Below, in pieces: positions 43,171 through 55,350 of a stretch of 64,000 bases of DNA; position 1 is the first letter of the stretch; each line of letters begins with the position of its first letter. The notes below the pieces were generated by a model. The model was not told the DNA's origin. It saw only the letters and a list, made by a program, of their open reading frames with translations, and did not search any database. This DNA comes from Davidsoniella eucalypti. Lineage: Eukaryota; Ascomycota; Sordariomycetes; Microascales; Ceratocystidaceae. The position numbers and the translations under genes are program-made. The stretch spans positions 1 through 64,000 of the forward strand of contig RMBW01000116.1 in NCBI GenBank assembly GCA_004009845.1, given 5' to 3'.

Positions 43171-45398
43171 ATGGCCACCCCTTCTCCCCACGGCGGCGTC
43201 CTCAAGGACCTTTTCGCCCGCGATGGTCCTCGCCACGTCGAACTGGCTGCTGAAGCCGAGTCTCTACCTGCGCTGGTCCTTACTGAGCGTCACCTGTGCG
43301 ATCTTGAGCTGGTCCTAAACGGTGGTTTCTCTCCTCTAGAGGGTAAGTTCCATACAGTGTCTTTTGCGCGTGCAGTGTCACGATATCTCGTGCGCCAGTC
43401 TCCAAATGTTTGTAATCAACAGTCCACTAACATGGTTTCTATTTGGCAGGTTTCATGACCGAGGCCGACTTCAACGGGTAAGAAGCGAAAATACACAACA
43501 TCTCTTGTTTCTCTTCGAAATATCATGCTGGGGGCTACGGCGCCTATCCCGTCCATACAGTCACTAACCCACATCTTCCTCTAGAGTCGTTGCCAACAAC
43601 CGTCTTGCCAGCGGCGTTCTCTTCTCCATGCCCATCACTCTCGATGCCTCCAAAGAGACCATCGATTCTCTGGCTCTGAAGGCCGGCTCCCGCGTTGTTC
43701 TCCGCGATTTCCGTGATGACGCCAACCTTGCTATCTTAACCATTGAGGACATTTACAAGCCTAACAAGTAAGCAGCTCTCATTCGTTCTCTCTAGCGTCT
43801 ATTCTGCATCTATTCTATGCTCACTGCGATGGTCGGGCGTCGCATTTTCAGTGTCACCCCCAAAATTCGGGTGGATCCTACGATGGCATCATCCAAGGCG
43901 CCAAAAACGGAATAGAATTAGCTAGTAACCCTACCATACATTTCCGCTAACGCCGCTCCTTTGCGATTAGGGTTAACGAGGCCGTTCAGGTCTTCGGTAG
44001 CGACGACGACACCCATCCCGGTGTCAAGCATCTGTTCGATGTTGCTAAAGAGTTCTACATCGGTGGTAAGCTCGAGGCTATCAACCGCCCCGAGCACTAC
44101 GACTTCCTCGACATCCGCTGTACGTCAAAGCCAATCTTCAGAGTTGCTTTCTCTCTCTTGTCCTGTCCATGAACCCGTTCTAACTTGGCTGTATCTCAGA
44201 CACTCCCGCCGAGCTGCGCTCCCACTTCGAGAAGCTGGGCTGGCAACGCGTGGTCGCTTTCCAGACCCGCAACCCAATGCACCGTGCTCACCGTGAGCTT
44301 ACCGTCCGTGCCGCCCGCTCCCAGCAGGCCAACGTCCTGATCCACCCCGTTGTTGGTCTGACCAAGCCTGGCGACATCGACCATTTCACCCGTGTCCGTG
44401 TTTACAAGGCTCTGCTAGCCCGCTACCCCAACGGCATGGCCTCTTTGGCTCTTCTGCCCCTGGCTATGCGCATGGGCGGCCCCCGTGAGGCCATCTGGCA
44501 CGCTATTATCCGCAAGAACCACGGCTGCACCCACTTCATTGTTGGTCGTGACCACGCCGGTCCCGGCAAGAACAAGAACGGCAAGGACCACTACGGTCCC
44601 TACGATGCCCAGGAGGCTGTCAAGAAGTACGCTGATGAGCTCAGCATCGAGATGGTCGAGTTCCAAGCTATGATCTACCTACCCGATTCCGATGAGTACA
44701 AACCTGTCGACCAGATTGCCGAAGGCATCCGTACCGCCAACATCTCCGGTACCGAGCTCCGCCACCGACTACGCACTGGCAAGGAGATCCCCGAGTGGTT
44801 CTCGTACCCCGAGGTTGTCAAGGTTCTGCGTGAGGAGAACCCACTGCCCTCTGCCAAAGGATTTACCATTCTGCTGTCCGGCTACCAGAACTCTGGCAAG
44901 GACTCCATTGCCCGGGCTCTGCAGGTCACCCTGATGCAGGGTGGTGGCCGCCCTGTGTCTATGCTTCTGGGTGATACTGTCCGTCACGAGCTCTCAGCCG
45001 AACTAGGCTTCAGCAAGGAGGACCGCGATAAGAACGTTGCCCGTATTGCCTTTGTTGCTTCTGAGCTGAGCAGGGCCGGTGCCGCCGTCATTGCCACCCC
45101 CATTGCTCCCTTTGAGGCTGCCCGTCAGCAGGCTCGCGAGCAGGTTGAGAAGAACGGTGGTCTATTCTTCCTAGTCCACGTCGCTACTCCTCTGGAGCAC
45201 TGCGAGAAGACCGATCGCCGCGGCATCTACGCCCGCGCCCGTGCCGGTGAGATCAAGGGCTTCACTGGTGTCGACGACCCCTACGAGGTCCCCTCCAAGG
45301 CCGACCTGACTGTCAACTGCCAGACTCAGACTACCCGTGCCATCGTCCACCAGATTATTCTGATGCTGGAGAGCCGTGGTCTGCTGGACAAAGTTTAA
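43171..45398 (+). CDS. MET3: ATP sulfurylase (sulfate adenylyltransferase)
   Basis: Five exons (43171-43342, 43450-43477, 43585-43767, 43971-44119, 44200-45398) encode 576 residues, close to the usual size for filamentous fungi. The enzyme makes APS from ATP and sulfate, the first step of sulfate assimilation, in the cytosol. The N-terminal domain spans about residues 1-170. The catalytic domain has QTRNPMHRAH (ATP and sulfate binding) and VGRDHAGPG. Residues from about 395 on resemble APS kinase: a P-loop-like GYQNSGKDSIARAL, then GDTVRHELS and KGFTGVDDPYE. This domain is known in filamentous fungi to lack kinase activity and to act as the PAPS-binding allosteric site. The second exon is only 28 bp. 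Codon use is strongly biased to C-ending codons, consistent with high expression. Confidence 0.95.
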
Positions 45399-45807
45399 AA
45401 TCTCAATATCCTGCTAGCGAATGGCCGGAAGAAAGACGAGAATATGGAAGCATATAAAAGGGCCAGATTTTGTAGTTATGTCTTCAAATTAATGCGAAAT
45501 GATACCACTTTCAAAAACACCATATCTTTTGTATTCTAAATACAGCAGAATTTGAATGTATACGTTCCAGTCATTAGGTTGTACAAAGCTCCGACGAGAA
45601 ATCACAGAGCCTTGATCTCAAGAATTAGAAGTTGTTTCACCGTCGTGGTGGTCGTTCTTTTGGATTAAAAAGAAAGATTTTGTAGAAAATACGCAGTATA
45701 GGTAGGATGAAAGACTAACATCCACCGGCGGTTAATGAGCCCTGCTGATTTGATAGTTGGGTGTAGGGTAGTGATTTTAGGGATTGAATGGCTACGACCT
45801 CGAGTAG

Positions 45808-45874
45808 TTTCTATTCTTCTTTTTTTTTAAAAAAAAAAAAATTCATTTATCTTATGGAGCTTTCTATTCTTCTT
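45808..45874 (-). mobile_element. Mini-retroposon family A, copy 3, with TSD
   Basis: The minus-strand insert (45822-45860) has GCTCCATAAGATAAATGAAT followed by a T/A-rich tail. It lies between perfect 14-bp repeats TTTCTATTCTTCTT at 45808-45821 and 45861-45874. Confidence 0.8.
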
Positions 45875-48625
45875 GATATCCTGCGATCATTGAGGTCACG
45901 CCATGGTTAACATTATAGCAGAAAATTCCGGCTTCGATATCCGTCTTCGTATACTTTATATTAGTTTATATAGCCTTGAAGAGTGGTTATACATACCACC
46001 ACAACTATGGACGAAGAATGATGAAAACCACAACCGTTTTGTCTTTCTACGGCTATTTGGTTCCATCAGGCTGACGTGGGAAGGATCGTCTTTTTGCCTT
46101 GATCTAGGTAAAGCGAGCATTGGCCCAGTGAACCAAGAATTCCAGAACGGAAAGTTTGTGTTTGAACAGGTTGTATTGACCATTCTTCCATGGAACTATC
46201 AAGAAGCAACGTGCTCATCAAGGAACAGACAGGAAATCAAAACCGCGTGTCATTTTTGGGGGGATACGAGATGGAGTCATGGGTACTAACAGCACTTGAT
46301 TATTGTGTTTATTTTTTCGGTGATTGTCAAAGGGTCGTTTCTTTTTTTGGTTCCTCTAAAGTCAGGCATGTTCAATGTGTCCACTCGGCTGGATTGGTCA
46401 AAGCTAAAAGGGAAATAAAAGGGAATCAATATACGCATACATATGTAGAAATGACGGCAAATAAGCGCTTGCCTCTCTCTACGTAACTTTGGAGAGAAAA
46501 TCACATTTACTTCATTATTACAAGCAAGTAAAGGATCTCCCGTCAAGTCAAGGCTGCTGTTGAAAAAGATATTTCAGACACTGACTGCAGCGTCTGCAGC
46601 ATCGACACCGCCTTTTCATATCTGTGTCGGTTGGTTAGGCAGCAGAGGATAAAAGAAAAAGGAAAGAAAAAAAAAGACACATGATGGCAAAAGCGAAGAA
46701 CTGGAAAGCATTCGAGAAACACCTACAGCTAGCTATTCTGAGGCCCGTTTTTGCAATCACGGACGGCGTTGGGAAGGTGGCTTGTGTATTATTACTTTTG
46801 AGGCGTTGATTCCATGATTGTACATCTTATGGTACAGGTTGCTAGCGGTACAATACATTCTTGTGTGTATGCATATGCACCTTGGGTACTTCAATGCCAC
46901 AAGCTAAACGAGTACAGACTCAATTAATGCGGTTTGCTGTGATAGAGACAATGCCCACATATCCTAGCCTCTCCTTCCCTGATCATTATATCAAGCCGGA
47001 AATACTTATGCCAACGAGGCCAAGAGTAGTCTATATAGACGCCAGGTGTTCAATGTTCGATAGGGTCAGATCGAACTCTGCTAATGATGCAAAAAAAAAA
47101 AAATATCAAAAAAAAAATATCAAAAAGGGTCCCCAGAGAGAGAGGCCACAGAAGCAAAATCGAAGAAGGACCCATAGACGATAGGGTTGGGAGATCAGGT
47201 AGCAAGAGCAAGGACCAATTTTTTTTCTTTTCTTTTCTTTCTTTTTTTCCGGTCGATCCAAAAAAAAAAAAAGAAGAAAAAAAAAAAATCAATAGCTCCA
47301 TATCAAATATACAGAATTTTAACAAATAATTATGTATTATACACATGCTACTTATCTGAAGCTTCTATTCTTCGATTCCAGAGTTTTCTTTTTTTGGGGG
47401 CAAAATAGAAGAAAGCTTGGGCATCAACGAAACAGAGGGCAAATAGCGGGCTGTCCGGCAATGTTACGCTTTTTTCTAGATTGGCGGAGCAAAGATAATA
47501 GGCAGTACAAGGAAGTGGTACCCAAGGTACCTATAGATATACAGATATACATACGTATCTACTTCGGAGTCATGCCATGCATCGACCCTTTCCATATTGA
47601 GGTTGGGCAGCAAGGAGAACACGCTACTTTTTCTCTACAAAAGAGAACGGACACACTTTTCAGGCGCACCAAGTACATACATGGCATGTCAATTACTCAT
47701 TGAATGTGACCGGGCTTGCTATGTATATCCCAAACAGAACTGATCTCGCGTCGCCAGCATGTTTACAACCACCAACGGATGGTGTTCGTGCCTGAAGCCT
47801 ACCCTCGATAGCTGCTTTGTTCGTGTGTGGGATGATGCCTTGCAGGCGGCTGCGTAGCATCCTGTATCTGCATGCATATGCCGCCAGCCAAAAGAGTACG
47901 AGGAAGATGGAAAAGGACAAAGGACGAGAGCATTTTGAGGAACAGGCAGGTTTGGAGGTCTGTACTGAGAGACCATGATGTGCTGGAACCATTATTCCAG
48001 GGCACAGATGGACGTACATCTAGATGCAACATGTGGAAGTACAAAGTATAGATGTACATACACATAGTTGTATTCCTGTCTTCTTTCCTCTATACCGAGC
48101 ATCTTAAGACGCGGCTGCGGAGGATGGGATGGTGATGAGTTGTCGTGCTTCCATGATATGCAATTCCTACTAATATTGCGAGGTATCGATATGTACTATC
48201 TGATGTCTTCCAGGAAGATGGCCCGGCAATGGTCTAGACTGGCCAGGACGAATATGCAGCTTCAAGGCTTCCTAGAGACGGGAGGTCCCAGACGAAACTA
48301 GAAGTTACTTGCATGTGATGGCTATTTCCAGCAATAGTATCCAACTAGTTCTATTAAACAGCGGTAGGCGCGCTCTCTGGCGGATTTCCTTCTCTGTCTT
48401 GCATGTCTACTGCATCTAAATGTCGATAAAATTTAGGGCTTTGGCTTATTGCGTGTAGAAAACATGAAATCCGGTAGAAACGCACGATACTTGCAAATCT
48501 GGTTCGTTTAGCCATGAAGTTGAATTAGCAACCATTTGAATTCGAATTAATTGAAGGTAAAGTTTTGAGTCGTCGTGCTGGTGGGAGGTAGGTGGGTCAT
48601 GTGCTCTATTAGGGTTACCTGGTAA

Positions 48626-48695
48626 CTTGGGGGGACCTTTTTTTTTTTTTTTTTTTTATTCATTTATCTTATGGAGCTATGTCTTGGGGGGACCT
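48626..48695 (-). mobile_element. Mini-retroposon family A, copy 4, with TSD
   Basis: The minus-strand insert (48639-48682) has ATAGCTCCATAAGATAAATG and an A tail of about 19. Perfect 13-bp repeats CTTGGGGGGACCT lie at 48626-48638 and 48683-48695. The GC-rich duplication makes chance matching unlikely. Confidence 0.9.
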
Positions 48696-49180
48696 AAAAT
48701 GGAACATTTTTAGGTGGTCCATAAGGGTTTGAATTGGATTTATCCCCTTTTTTGGCGACGGCGGTATGGTCTGGATTTGGCCGGTGGGTGAATTGAGCGT
48801 GGAGAATTCAGAGCTAGGCTGGATAAGAGCTTAGATGCAGTTAGTCGTTGAATTATTAACAAAAACTCGATAGAGATTCTTCCAGGCCATCGGTCAATCA
48901 ATTGATCGTCTTGCTGATTTACAGCGGATTTGCTTCGACTTGGCGACGCGCTGTCCGTTCTGTATTTCCGAGTGTCTGCATTTAACCGATGCCCACTATA
49001 AGCTGGTGTGTACCTCAGTGCCCCAAGGCTGCATTATGCATATTATAATGTGTACAGTACATGCATAACCCCGTCGACTGAATATCCTAGCTAGCCAGTT
49101 TTCAACTAGCCGGGCCGTGAAGAGTAGAGAAGCTAGCTTATTGTCTATCTGTCTCGACTTATCCTAGCTCTGATCCATGC

Positions 49181-49238
49181 TGCAGCACACTGCTAGTAGA
49201 CGTTAAATATAATCAAATCAAATGCAGCACACTGCTAG
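49181..49238 (+). mobile_element. 26-bp LINE-tail family D insertion with 16-bp TSD
   Basis: The insert 49197-49222 consists only of TAGACGTTAAATATAATC plus AAATCAAA. It lies between perfect repeats TGCAGCACACTGCTAG at 49181-49196 and 49223-49238. It corresponds to the last bases of the family D tail and would be an extreme 5' truncation. Confidence 0.9.
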
Positions 49239-50081
49239 AACAGAGCCGTACAGCGCCGTTGTATAGCCAGCACTATATCGGCACTATAGCTGCACATTGT
49301 ACGGTTGCTTCCTTTCTCTTTCTCCTCTTTTGAGTTTTCGTCCTCCACCTTCCTGCAGCAAGGCAAGCTATGTTGCAGCTCTGATTCCCCCAGGCTTTTC
49401 CGTTCCTCGTTTCTGCCTTCTTCTTCTTCTTTGCATTCTGCATACAACGAAGTGAGAAGCACTTGCATTTCTGCATTTCTACGAATACAATTACTACAGT
49501 TGCTTTCCGATATCCATACTCCATACTCCATACTCCCGTTTCTTCTCGTGCCGCGACCGCACGCAGAAGGCGCTGTAGCTGGAAATTAGAGCAGCAAACA
49601 GTGAAGCTGGCCCTGCCCTTATATATACTTCACTCCCCTCCTTTTTGACGGAAGCAACCGTGCTAAGAGTCCAGCCTAAAAAAAGAAAAAAGGGTACACC
49701 GACATCTATCTCTTGAGATCACACAACTGAACGCTGCCCCCTCCAAGCGACAATCTCGTTCTCTTCCACCATCGATTCGCAGCCACAAAGCCCGCGGCCG
49801 ATTGCAGCCTGATCACTTTCTTCCGCCCTCGAGGTTTCCACTGAAGCGAAGTCGTCCCCTCCTCCAAGCAGCGAGCCAATCGCTAGCGACCGGCCATCCT
49901 GAAGCGACAACGCTTCCACACAACATCGCCACTATTCCCGTCCACGACACCACCGCCTGGCTTCGCTAGAAGCAGCATCAAATCACACTGACTTTCCTTC
50001 CTCCACGCTCGGCCGCACTGCGAATGGTAGTGGTGCCTTGATAGTCTACTGCTACTCCACGTCTCGACAATACCGGCCACC

Positions 50082-53060
50082 ATGTCGTCCAAGAGCGAAG
50101 TGCTCGGCGGTACCGGGTCTGCTGTTAACGCCAGTACCGAGGTCACTGCCACGTCACCCAAGCAGGACAAGAGAGAGTCCTCGCGCGAGAAGGAGAAGGA
50201 AAAAGAAAAAGAGCGCAAGTCTCGCCCCGACATCGAGCGCAGCAAGTCGCACCGGGACCGCGATTCCAAGAGAGACCGTGACCGCGACCGTGACCGTGAC
50301 CGCGAAAGGGAGCGCCGCTCGCCCAAATCAGCCACCTCGTCCTTCATCTTCTCGTCCTCGTCCAAGATCCGCCCCGACAGCGAAGTCAGCCACGCCTCGT
50401 CCATCCGCCGAGCCCACAGCCACAACCACCACCGGCCCAAGGGCGAAGAGCGCTCGAGTGCCATCGGCGAGCTTGGCCGCATGCTCGGCCTGGGCAGCAA
50501 CTCCGACCGGCCCGCCTATCCCGCCCACAGCAAGACGCACAGCAAGGAAGTGGTCGGCAGCCGCGAAGACATCACCGGCTCGTCGATGCGCAAAAGCAGC
50601 GGCAGCACGCCGGCCATAAACGCAAACGGCGATCCCATCACGCCGGACGCCACCGACCTCGGCTCCTCCGCCGTCCGCAAGAAGCGCAGCAGCCACCACC
50701 GGTCCAAGTCGGTAGACTCTGCGCACGACCGCCGCTCGTCGACCAAGTCGCGCGGTGATGGCCGGCCGCCCAGCCCACCAGAAACCGACGTCACACCGCC
50801 CAAGCCCTTTTCGTCGACGGTGCGCTCGTCCCGCAGCCGCCGTGTGGCCAGCAGCGAAGCCGACACCATCACGGACGAACGACCCAAGTCCCGCGTCTCG
50901 GAGCTCTCGCGCGCCGAGTCTCGGCTCAGCCGCCGCAAGAGCGCCGGCAGCTCTTCTCGCCTGTCTACGCACTCGCCCACTGTTCCCAGAGGATCGAGCT
51001 CGCGCGACTCGCTGCGCACGGTAAAGGACGGAGACCACCCGTCGCGATCTGCCTCCAAGAGCAGTCGCCTGAGCACGCGCAGCCTGAGCCACCGCAGCAG
51101 CACCAAGAAGAGTGGCCACTACGAATCTAGCGGCAGCCACACCCGCCACCACGAAATGTCTCCCGAGAGCGTCCAGGACTCGTCTCCGAAGACGCCCACA
51201 CAATCTGCTCTAGCAGAAGGCTACTCCGATATGCCATTCGTCGAAGGTGAGAAGAGTCCCGAGTCCGATGAACCACATGTTACTGTTACAGGGAGACGAA
51301 GAAGCCCTAGCAGAAGTAGTAGCCGATCGTCTTCGCCAGCATCCTGCGCATCTGCCACCGACCGCCCATGGTCGGCGTTGCGGGGCGGCGGCTTTTTGAC
51401 TGCTCCGAGCCCGCGATCGCCTACTACTACTGCTAGTGCTACCGCTACTCCCGGCCCTCCTGCTCCTCCTCCTCCTCCACCCCCTCCACCGCCACCCATG
51501 CTGAGTATCCAAGAAATCCCGAGAGTCGACTATCTTATGCAAAACGGAGGCCTACCGCACCCGGTATCGAAGCGATTCCTCTCGGTCCTGTCCCAGAACC
51601 GCGTCCAACGTACCGCCCCGAACGTCAAGCAACTGCGCGAAGCTGAGACCTTCTTTACGCCCTTCTTCAACCTCCTCGATCAGTACAACACAGTCATTGC
51701 CAAGCAGGGCTCCATCGCCGTTGCTACCGGCCATCGATCTGTGGCCCGCAGACTGCTGGATCGCCTGGAGCACGTCTTCTCGCGAGATCTGCCCAGCGAA
51801 GGCTGTTCCTGCATCGTGTGCGAACACTCGGACTATCCGCACCACGGCCTCAACTGGGGCGAGGTTCTTGAAAAGGTTAGCGGCCGCGCCAACCTTCCCA
51901 TGTGGCCCCCATTCGACATTGGATCTTTAGGAATCAAGGCCGTCGGCAGCCATATCGACCCCGATGCCCCGCCCCGGCCATCGTCCCCCATCAACCTAGA
52001 CCCTGACCTAAACGAAGAGTTCCGCGAGCACTACCTCCGCCAGACGCAAAAGGTCCGCCAGGCTGTCGATCGCTGGATGAACAAGTGTGCCGATGCGCCG
52101 GCGCCCCCCCCGCAGGACATTGACGACGAGACGTTGACTTTTGCCATCCTGACGAACCTGGAGCCGGACAACAAGTCCTACTTCAATGCACTGCTTACCG
52201 GATCCAAGGAGCTCCAGCCGGCTCTGCGGGCGCCTACGCCGTTCCGCAAGACTCGCGTCGACTTCATCACCAAGACCGGCCTGGCTATCCAGCAGCTCTA
52301 TGGCCTAGCCACGCCACCACGTGACGCAGAGGTTGCACTGTTCCTGATTAAGAACCCGGAGCAGCACGACCTTCTCTTCACCATCTCAGCCATCAACACG
52401 TCCGAGTGGGAGATCTTGACTTCCGGCCGCTTCGACGGCTTCCTGTGGTCTGGCGCCGACAACGGCGGCGATATCTCTCCCGGCGGTCCGATGAGCCCCG
52501 ATAGAGGCGATGGCGTCAACTCCCGCATGAGCTTTGGCGGCTCGCGCTCTGCCACTCCTCTCCAGCGCCCATATTCACGCTCGGCAACTGCCACGCCGGC
52601 GTCCTTCGTCACCACCTCTACCACTCCCGGAAGCAGCAGCAAGCATGCGGTTTCCGTGGACGAGGAGGCTGAGATCGCCACGCTCAACGAACTCGAGCTA
52701 GAGATCTTCAACGGTATGGAGTCCCTGGAGAACGCCTTCGAGGTACTACATCTCCACGCCCAGACCGTGAGAAACTCTCTGCGCCAACGCGCTGCTGGCC
52801 TGACGCAGTCTCTGCAGTCGCGGAAGCGCCCCGAGGTCTTGCCTGGCTCGGGAAATAGCTTCTCGTCTAGCTATGAGCGGCCGGCTTGGGCTCAAGGCGG
52901 CGAAGACGATGCTAGTGATGATGGCTGGCTCGATGACGCCGATGTCATTGCTCCTGATGACTCGGCTAGCAACGTGGCTAGTAACCGCCGCGCGCAACAT
53001 AAACGTCGCCAAGAACGCAGAACTCCAGCACCTATCGAGGAAGAAGACGAAGGCTACTAA
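50082..53060 (+). CDS. Conserved large fungal protein, disordered N-half, function unknown
   Basis: Single exon, 992 residues. Residues 1-470 are low-complexity: RDRDRDRD and EKEKEKE runs, then long Ser/Arg/His/Lys stretches with many SR and SP sites. A polyproline run (about 462-475) is followed by a conserved-looking core to about residue 760. The core begins SIQEIPRVDYLMQNGGLPHP and includes TFFTPFFNLLDQYNTVIAKQ, SIAVATGHRSVARRLLDRLE and CSCIVCEHSDYP. A second acidic, Ser-rich region with a predicted helix (EIATLNELELEIFNGMESL) leads to a basic and acidic C-terminus. Proteins with this core occur across Pezizomycotina; some databases label them a G/T-mismatch DNA glycosylase, which the visible motifs do not support. 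The paired Cys residues could bind metal. The GC content is higher than its surroundings. Confidence 0.85.
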   Translation: MSSKSEVLGGTGSAVNASTEVTATSPKQDKRESSREKEKEKEKERKSRPDIERSKSHRDRDSKRDRDRDRDRDRERERRSPKSATSSFIFSSSSKIRPDSEVSHASSIRRAHSHNHHRPKGEERSSAIGELGRMLGLGSNSDRPAYPAHSKTHSKEVVGSREDITGSSMRKSSGSTPAINANGDPITPDATDLGSSAVRKKRSSHHRSKSVDSAHDRRSSTKSRGDGRPPSPPETDVTPPKPFSSTVRSSRSRRVASSEADTITDERPKSRVSELSRAESRLSRRKSAGSSSRLSTHSPTVPRGSSSRDSLRTVKDGDHPSRSASKSSRLSTRSLSHRSSTKKSGHYESSGSHTRHHEMSPESVQDSSPKTPTQSALAEGYSDMPFVEGEKSPESDEPHVTVTGRRRSPSRSSSRSSSPASCASATDRPWSALRGGGFLTAPSPRSPTTTASATATPGPPAPPPPPPPPPPPMLSIQEIPRVDYLMQNGGLPHPVSKRFLSVLSQNRVQRTAPNVKQLREAETFFTPFFNLLDQYNTVIAKQGSIAVATGHRSVARRLLDRLEHVFSRDLPSEGCSCIVCEHSDYPHHGLNWGEVLEKVSGRANLPMWPPFDIGSLGIKAVGSHIDPDAPPRPSSPINLDPDLNEEFREHYLRQTQKVRQAVDRWMNKCADAPAPPPQDIDDETLTFAILTNLEPDNKSYFNALLTGSKELQPALRAPTPFRKTRVDFITKTGLAIQQLYGLATPPRDAEVALFLIKNPEQHDLLFTISAINTSEWEILTSGRFDGFLWSGADNGGDISPGGPMSPDRGDGVNSRMSFGGSRSATPLQRPYSRSATATPASFVTTSTTPGSSSKHAVSVDEEAEIATLNELELEIFNGMESLENAFEVLHLHAQTVRNSLRQRAAGLTQSLQSRKRPEVLPGSGNSFSSSYERPAWAQGGEDDASDDGWLDDADVIAPDDSASNVASNRRAQHKRRQERRTPAPIEEEDEGY

Positions 53061-54360
53061 ATATAAAGGCAATTGCGGTTAAGTGTCTCTTCTCTTTTCT
53101 TCTATCCTCCTCCCTCTCCCCTCTCTTTCTCCTTACATTTCGTTTATTATTTCGTCTACGGATACATCTTTGTCTCTTAGTTCTATCAAGTGAGACCATG
53201 TCCCCCCTTATTGCTCATCCTTCTTTTTTTTTTAATATGCTCTCAGTTGCCCGTTTTCTTTTCTTTTCTTTTCTTTCCTTAGTTTTGATGTTTCTCTGAT
53301 GCTGCATACTATTTGACGAAATCATGACAGTTTTCTCTTTTTTTTTGTTTTCTTTCTTGTCATTTATCTCATCACTTTTTAACACCTTTTCTTTTTTTTT
53401 TTTTTAACGATCTGGAAGATAACACTTCGTTATCTGAGCCAGTATCACGCTGTCTGCCGCCATTTTTCCCTATCTCAAAACCCATATCATGTATCTAAAA
53501 TATGTTCTTGTTGTTTGTCTATCTCAAGAGATACTTTTTTTTCGTCTCATTCGGGGTAAACTCATGACAACACATGCACATTTCATCATTAGGTTTCGAT
53601 TACTTTTCAGTAACTCGAACTAGGCAAAATACCATTTTCTATTCTCTTCTATATGCTTTATTTTCGTCATGTTTGTCTTGACTATGCTTGTTGTCGGCCC
53701 GTATGTAAATTCCCTAGGCTAAATATAAGTAACAGACTATGTAACCCAATTAATACTCATATAAAATAAGATGGCAGCCAAACGAGCACTAGAGAAACCT
53801 AATCGTTCTATGCTGATTAGCATCCAACTGAAATATTGTAGTGACTAGTAAACATATGATCTGCTGTACGGAATATTGGGCGTATGGAATAATAATAATG
53901 AACAGCATTGTTAGACACATTGTAGGTTTCCGAACCCGGTTCTGATATGGGGAGGGGGAAAGCCGATCTGTAGTTTTTGGTACGGTCCGCATGACACTTC
54001 ACCTACATAGTGGCGTGTGTATTATGTGTAAGGAGACGTGTAGGCTTCTCATGCTACGAAAAAAAAAGGAAAACGCCTGGAACAATGTAACGAAAAAGTA
54101 CTCAACATCCTCCGTATAAACCTTTCATAGATCCAACATACACGGCCGACAGGAGTTTTTTTCCTTTTTGCAGTTTTTGCAATCATGTATGATCCAATGT
54201 AGTCCTCCGTAGCATATACCACAGGGCCATGAAAGCAAGGTATTGTCGGTCTTGATCATGGCAAACTGATGAATACAATGGTAGAAGATTCGACAGCCAT
54301 TGCCAAAACAGAGAAAATGTATGTGGCTCTATAGTCTAGTTCTGCCTTTTATAGTGAAAT

Positions 54361-54440
54361 AGTAGGTAAGAAAATCTTCATAGCTCTATAGCTCCATAAC
54401 ATAAATGAATTATATATAATAAAAAAAAGTAGGTAAGAAA
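54361..54440 (+). mobile_element. Mini-retroposon family A, copy 5, with TSD
   Basis: The insert 54374-54427 has ATCTTCATAGCTCTATAG, CTCCATAACATAAATG and an A tail with an internal TATATATAAT. Perfect 13-bp repeats AGTAGGTAAGAAA lie at 54361-54373 and 54428-54440. Confidence 0.9.
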
Positions 54441-55307
54441 GGATATAGATATATAAAAAACGGGTGGTGGGATATAAGACTAAAGAAGACTCGAGAAAAA
54501 GGAAACAGGATTCTCAAAAACGTGATAGATCAGAATTAACTAAAACTTGAGAAGAGACGCCACACGCTTACGACGCTAGATGAAAAGAATGAAGTCAATT
54601 ACAAAAAAGAAAATATAAAAAACAGTATGTAGTATGGCTGATCTGGAAGATGATTTACTTAAAAGCCCATGTGGTTTCAAATTAATATGAAAAGCTCCCT
54701 CAAGAGAGATGAGATGAGAGAAGTGTGTAGACAAGATTATCTTCCCAATAACATAGGAGGCTTGTTCGTCTTATATATTCCAAGAAACAAACTGTCCACT
54801 ATGTTTCTATGGGAACTCAACTAGCATACTTAATACTAATATATATACCTCTGTGATGATGAGTGGCTTGTGCAAAGACAAGAGTTGAAAGAGGGATGTG
54901 ATGGCGAGATAAAAATGGAAGATCTATTTAGTAGGGCGAAGCACCAGCAAGCACATTGCTGGTATATTTCCATGTTCTCTTAGTGGCTAATCCACGGACG
55001 TTTGAACTTTTCCCCTTCTTTCTACTACATGCTCATGCGTTGTTTTACATGGCCAGTCGTATTCTTTCTGGCCCAGTAGATTATCCCGGGCACTGTTAAT
55101 ATTCCTCAAAAAAACAGGAATAGGTGGAAGAGACTGGGGAAAAGTTGAGGAAGTGACTAACGAGGGTATTGCAGGTGAGTCGCACTTCGAGATGAGGAGT
55201 GGTGGGGGTGAGAGTCTTGGGGAGGTTGATTTTCTTTGAATTTGCGTTACGTTTCTACTTGTTTTCTGTAATGTTTTGTTGTTGGTATTGATTTTCGTTG
55301 TTTCTTT

Positions 55308-55350
55308 TAAATCTTCATAGCTCCATAAGATGAATGAATTAAAAAAAAAA
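55308..55350 (+). mobile_element. Mini-retroposon family A, copy 6, no clear TSD
   Basis: Contains AATCTTCATAGCTCCATAAG, then ATGAATGAATT and ten A. It lacks the duplicated TAGCTCTA block. No convincing flanking repeat was found, so the copy is older or was moved. Confidence 0.7.

Larger units (their letters stand above)
45399..50081. other. Intergenic region, 4.7 kb, with several tiny insertions
   Basis: No convincing gene. Short frames such as 45903-46289 and 47693-48019 have no domain content. It holds two family A copies (45822-45860, 48639-48682), one 26-bp family D insertion (49197-49222) and poly(A)/poly(T)-rich low-complexity DNA near 47,090-47,290. The last 700 bases form the GC-richer promoter and leader of the next gene. 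Confidence 0.45.

Noticed and set aside
50328..51203. Long frames antisense to the large disordered-protein gene (also 49883-50500 and 50516-51106)
   Set aside because: They are shadows of the GC-biased Ser/Arg coding strand; their Arg/Ala-rich products have no domain.
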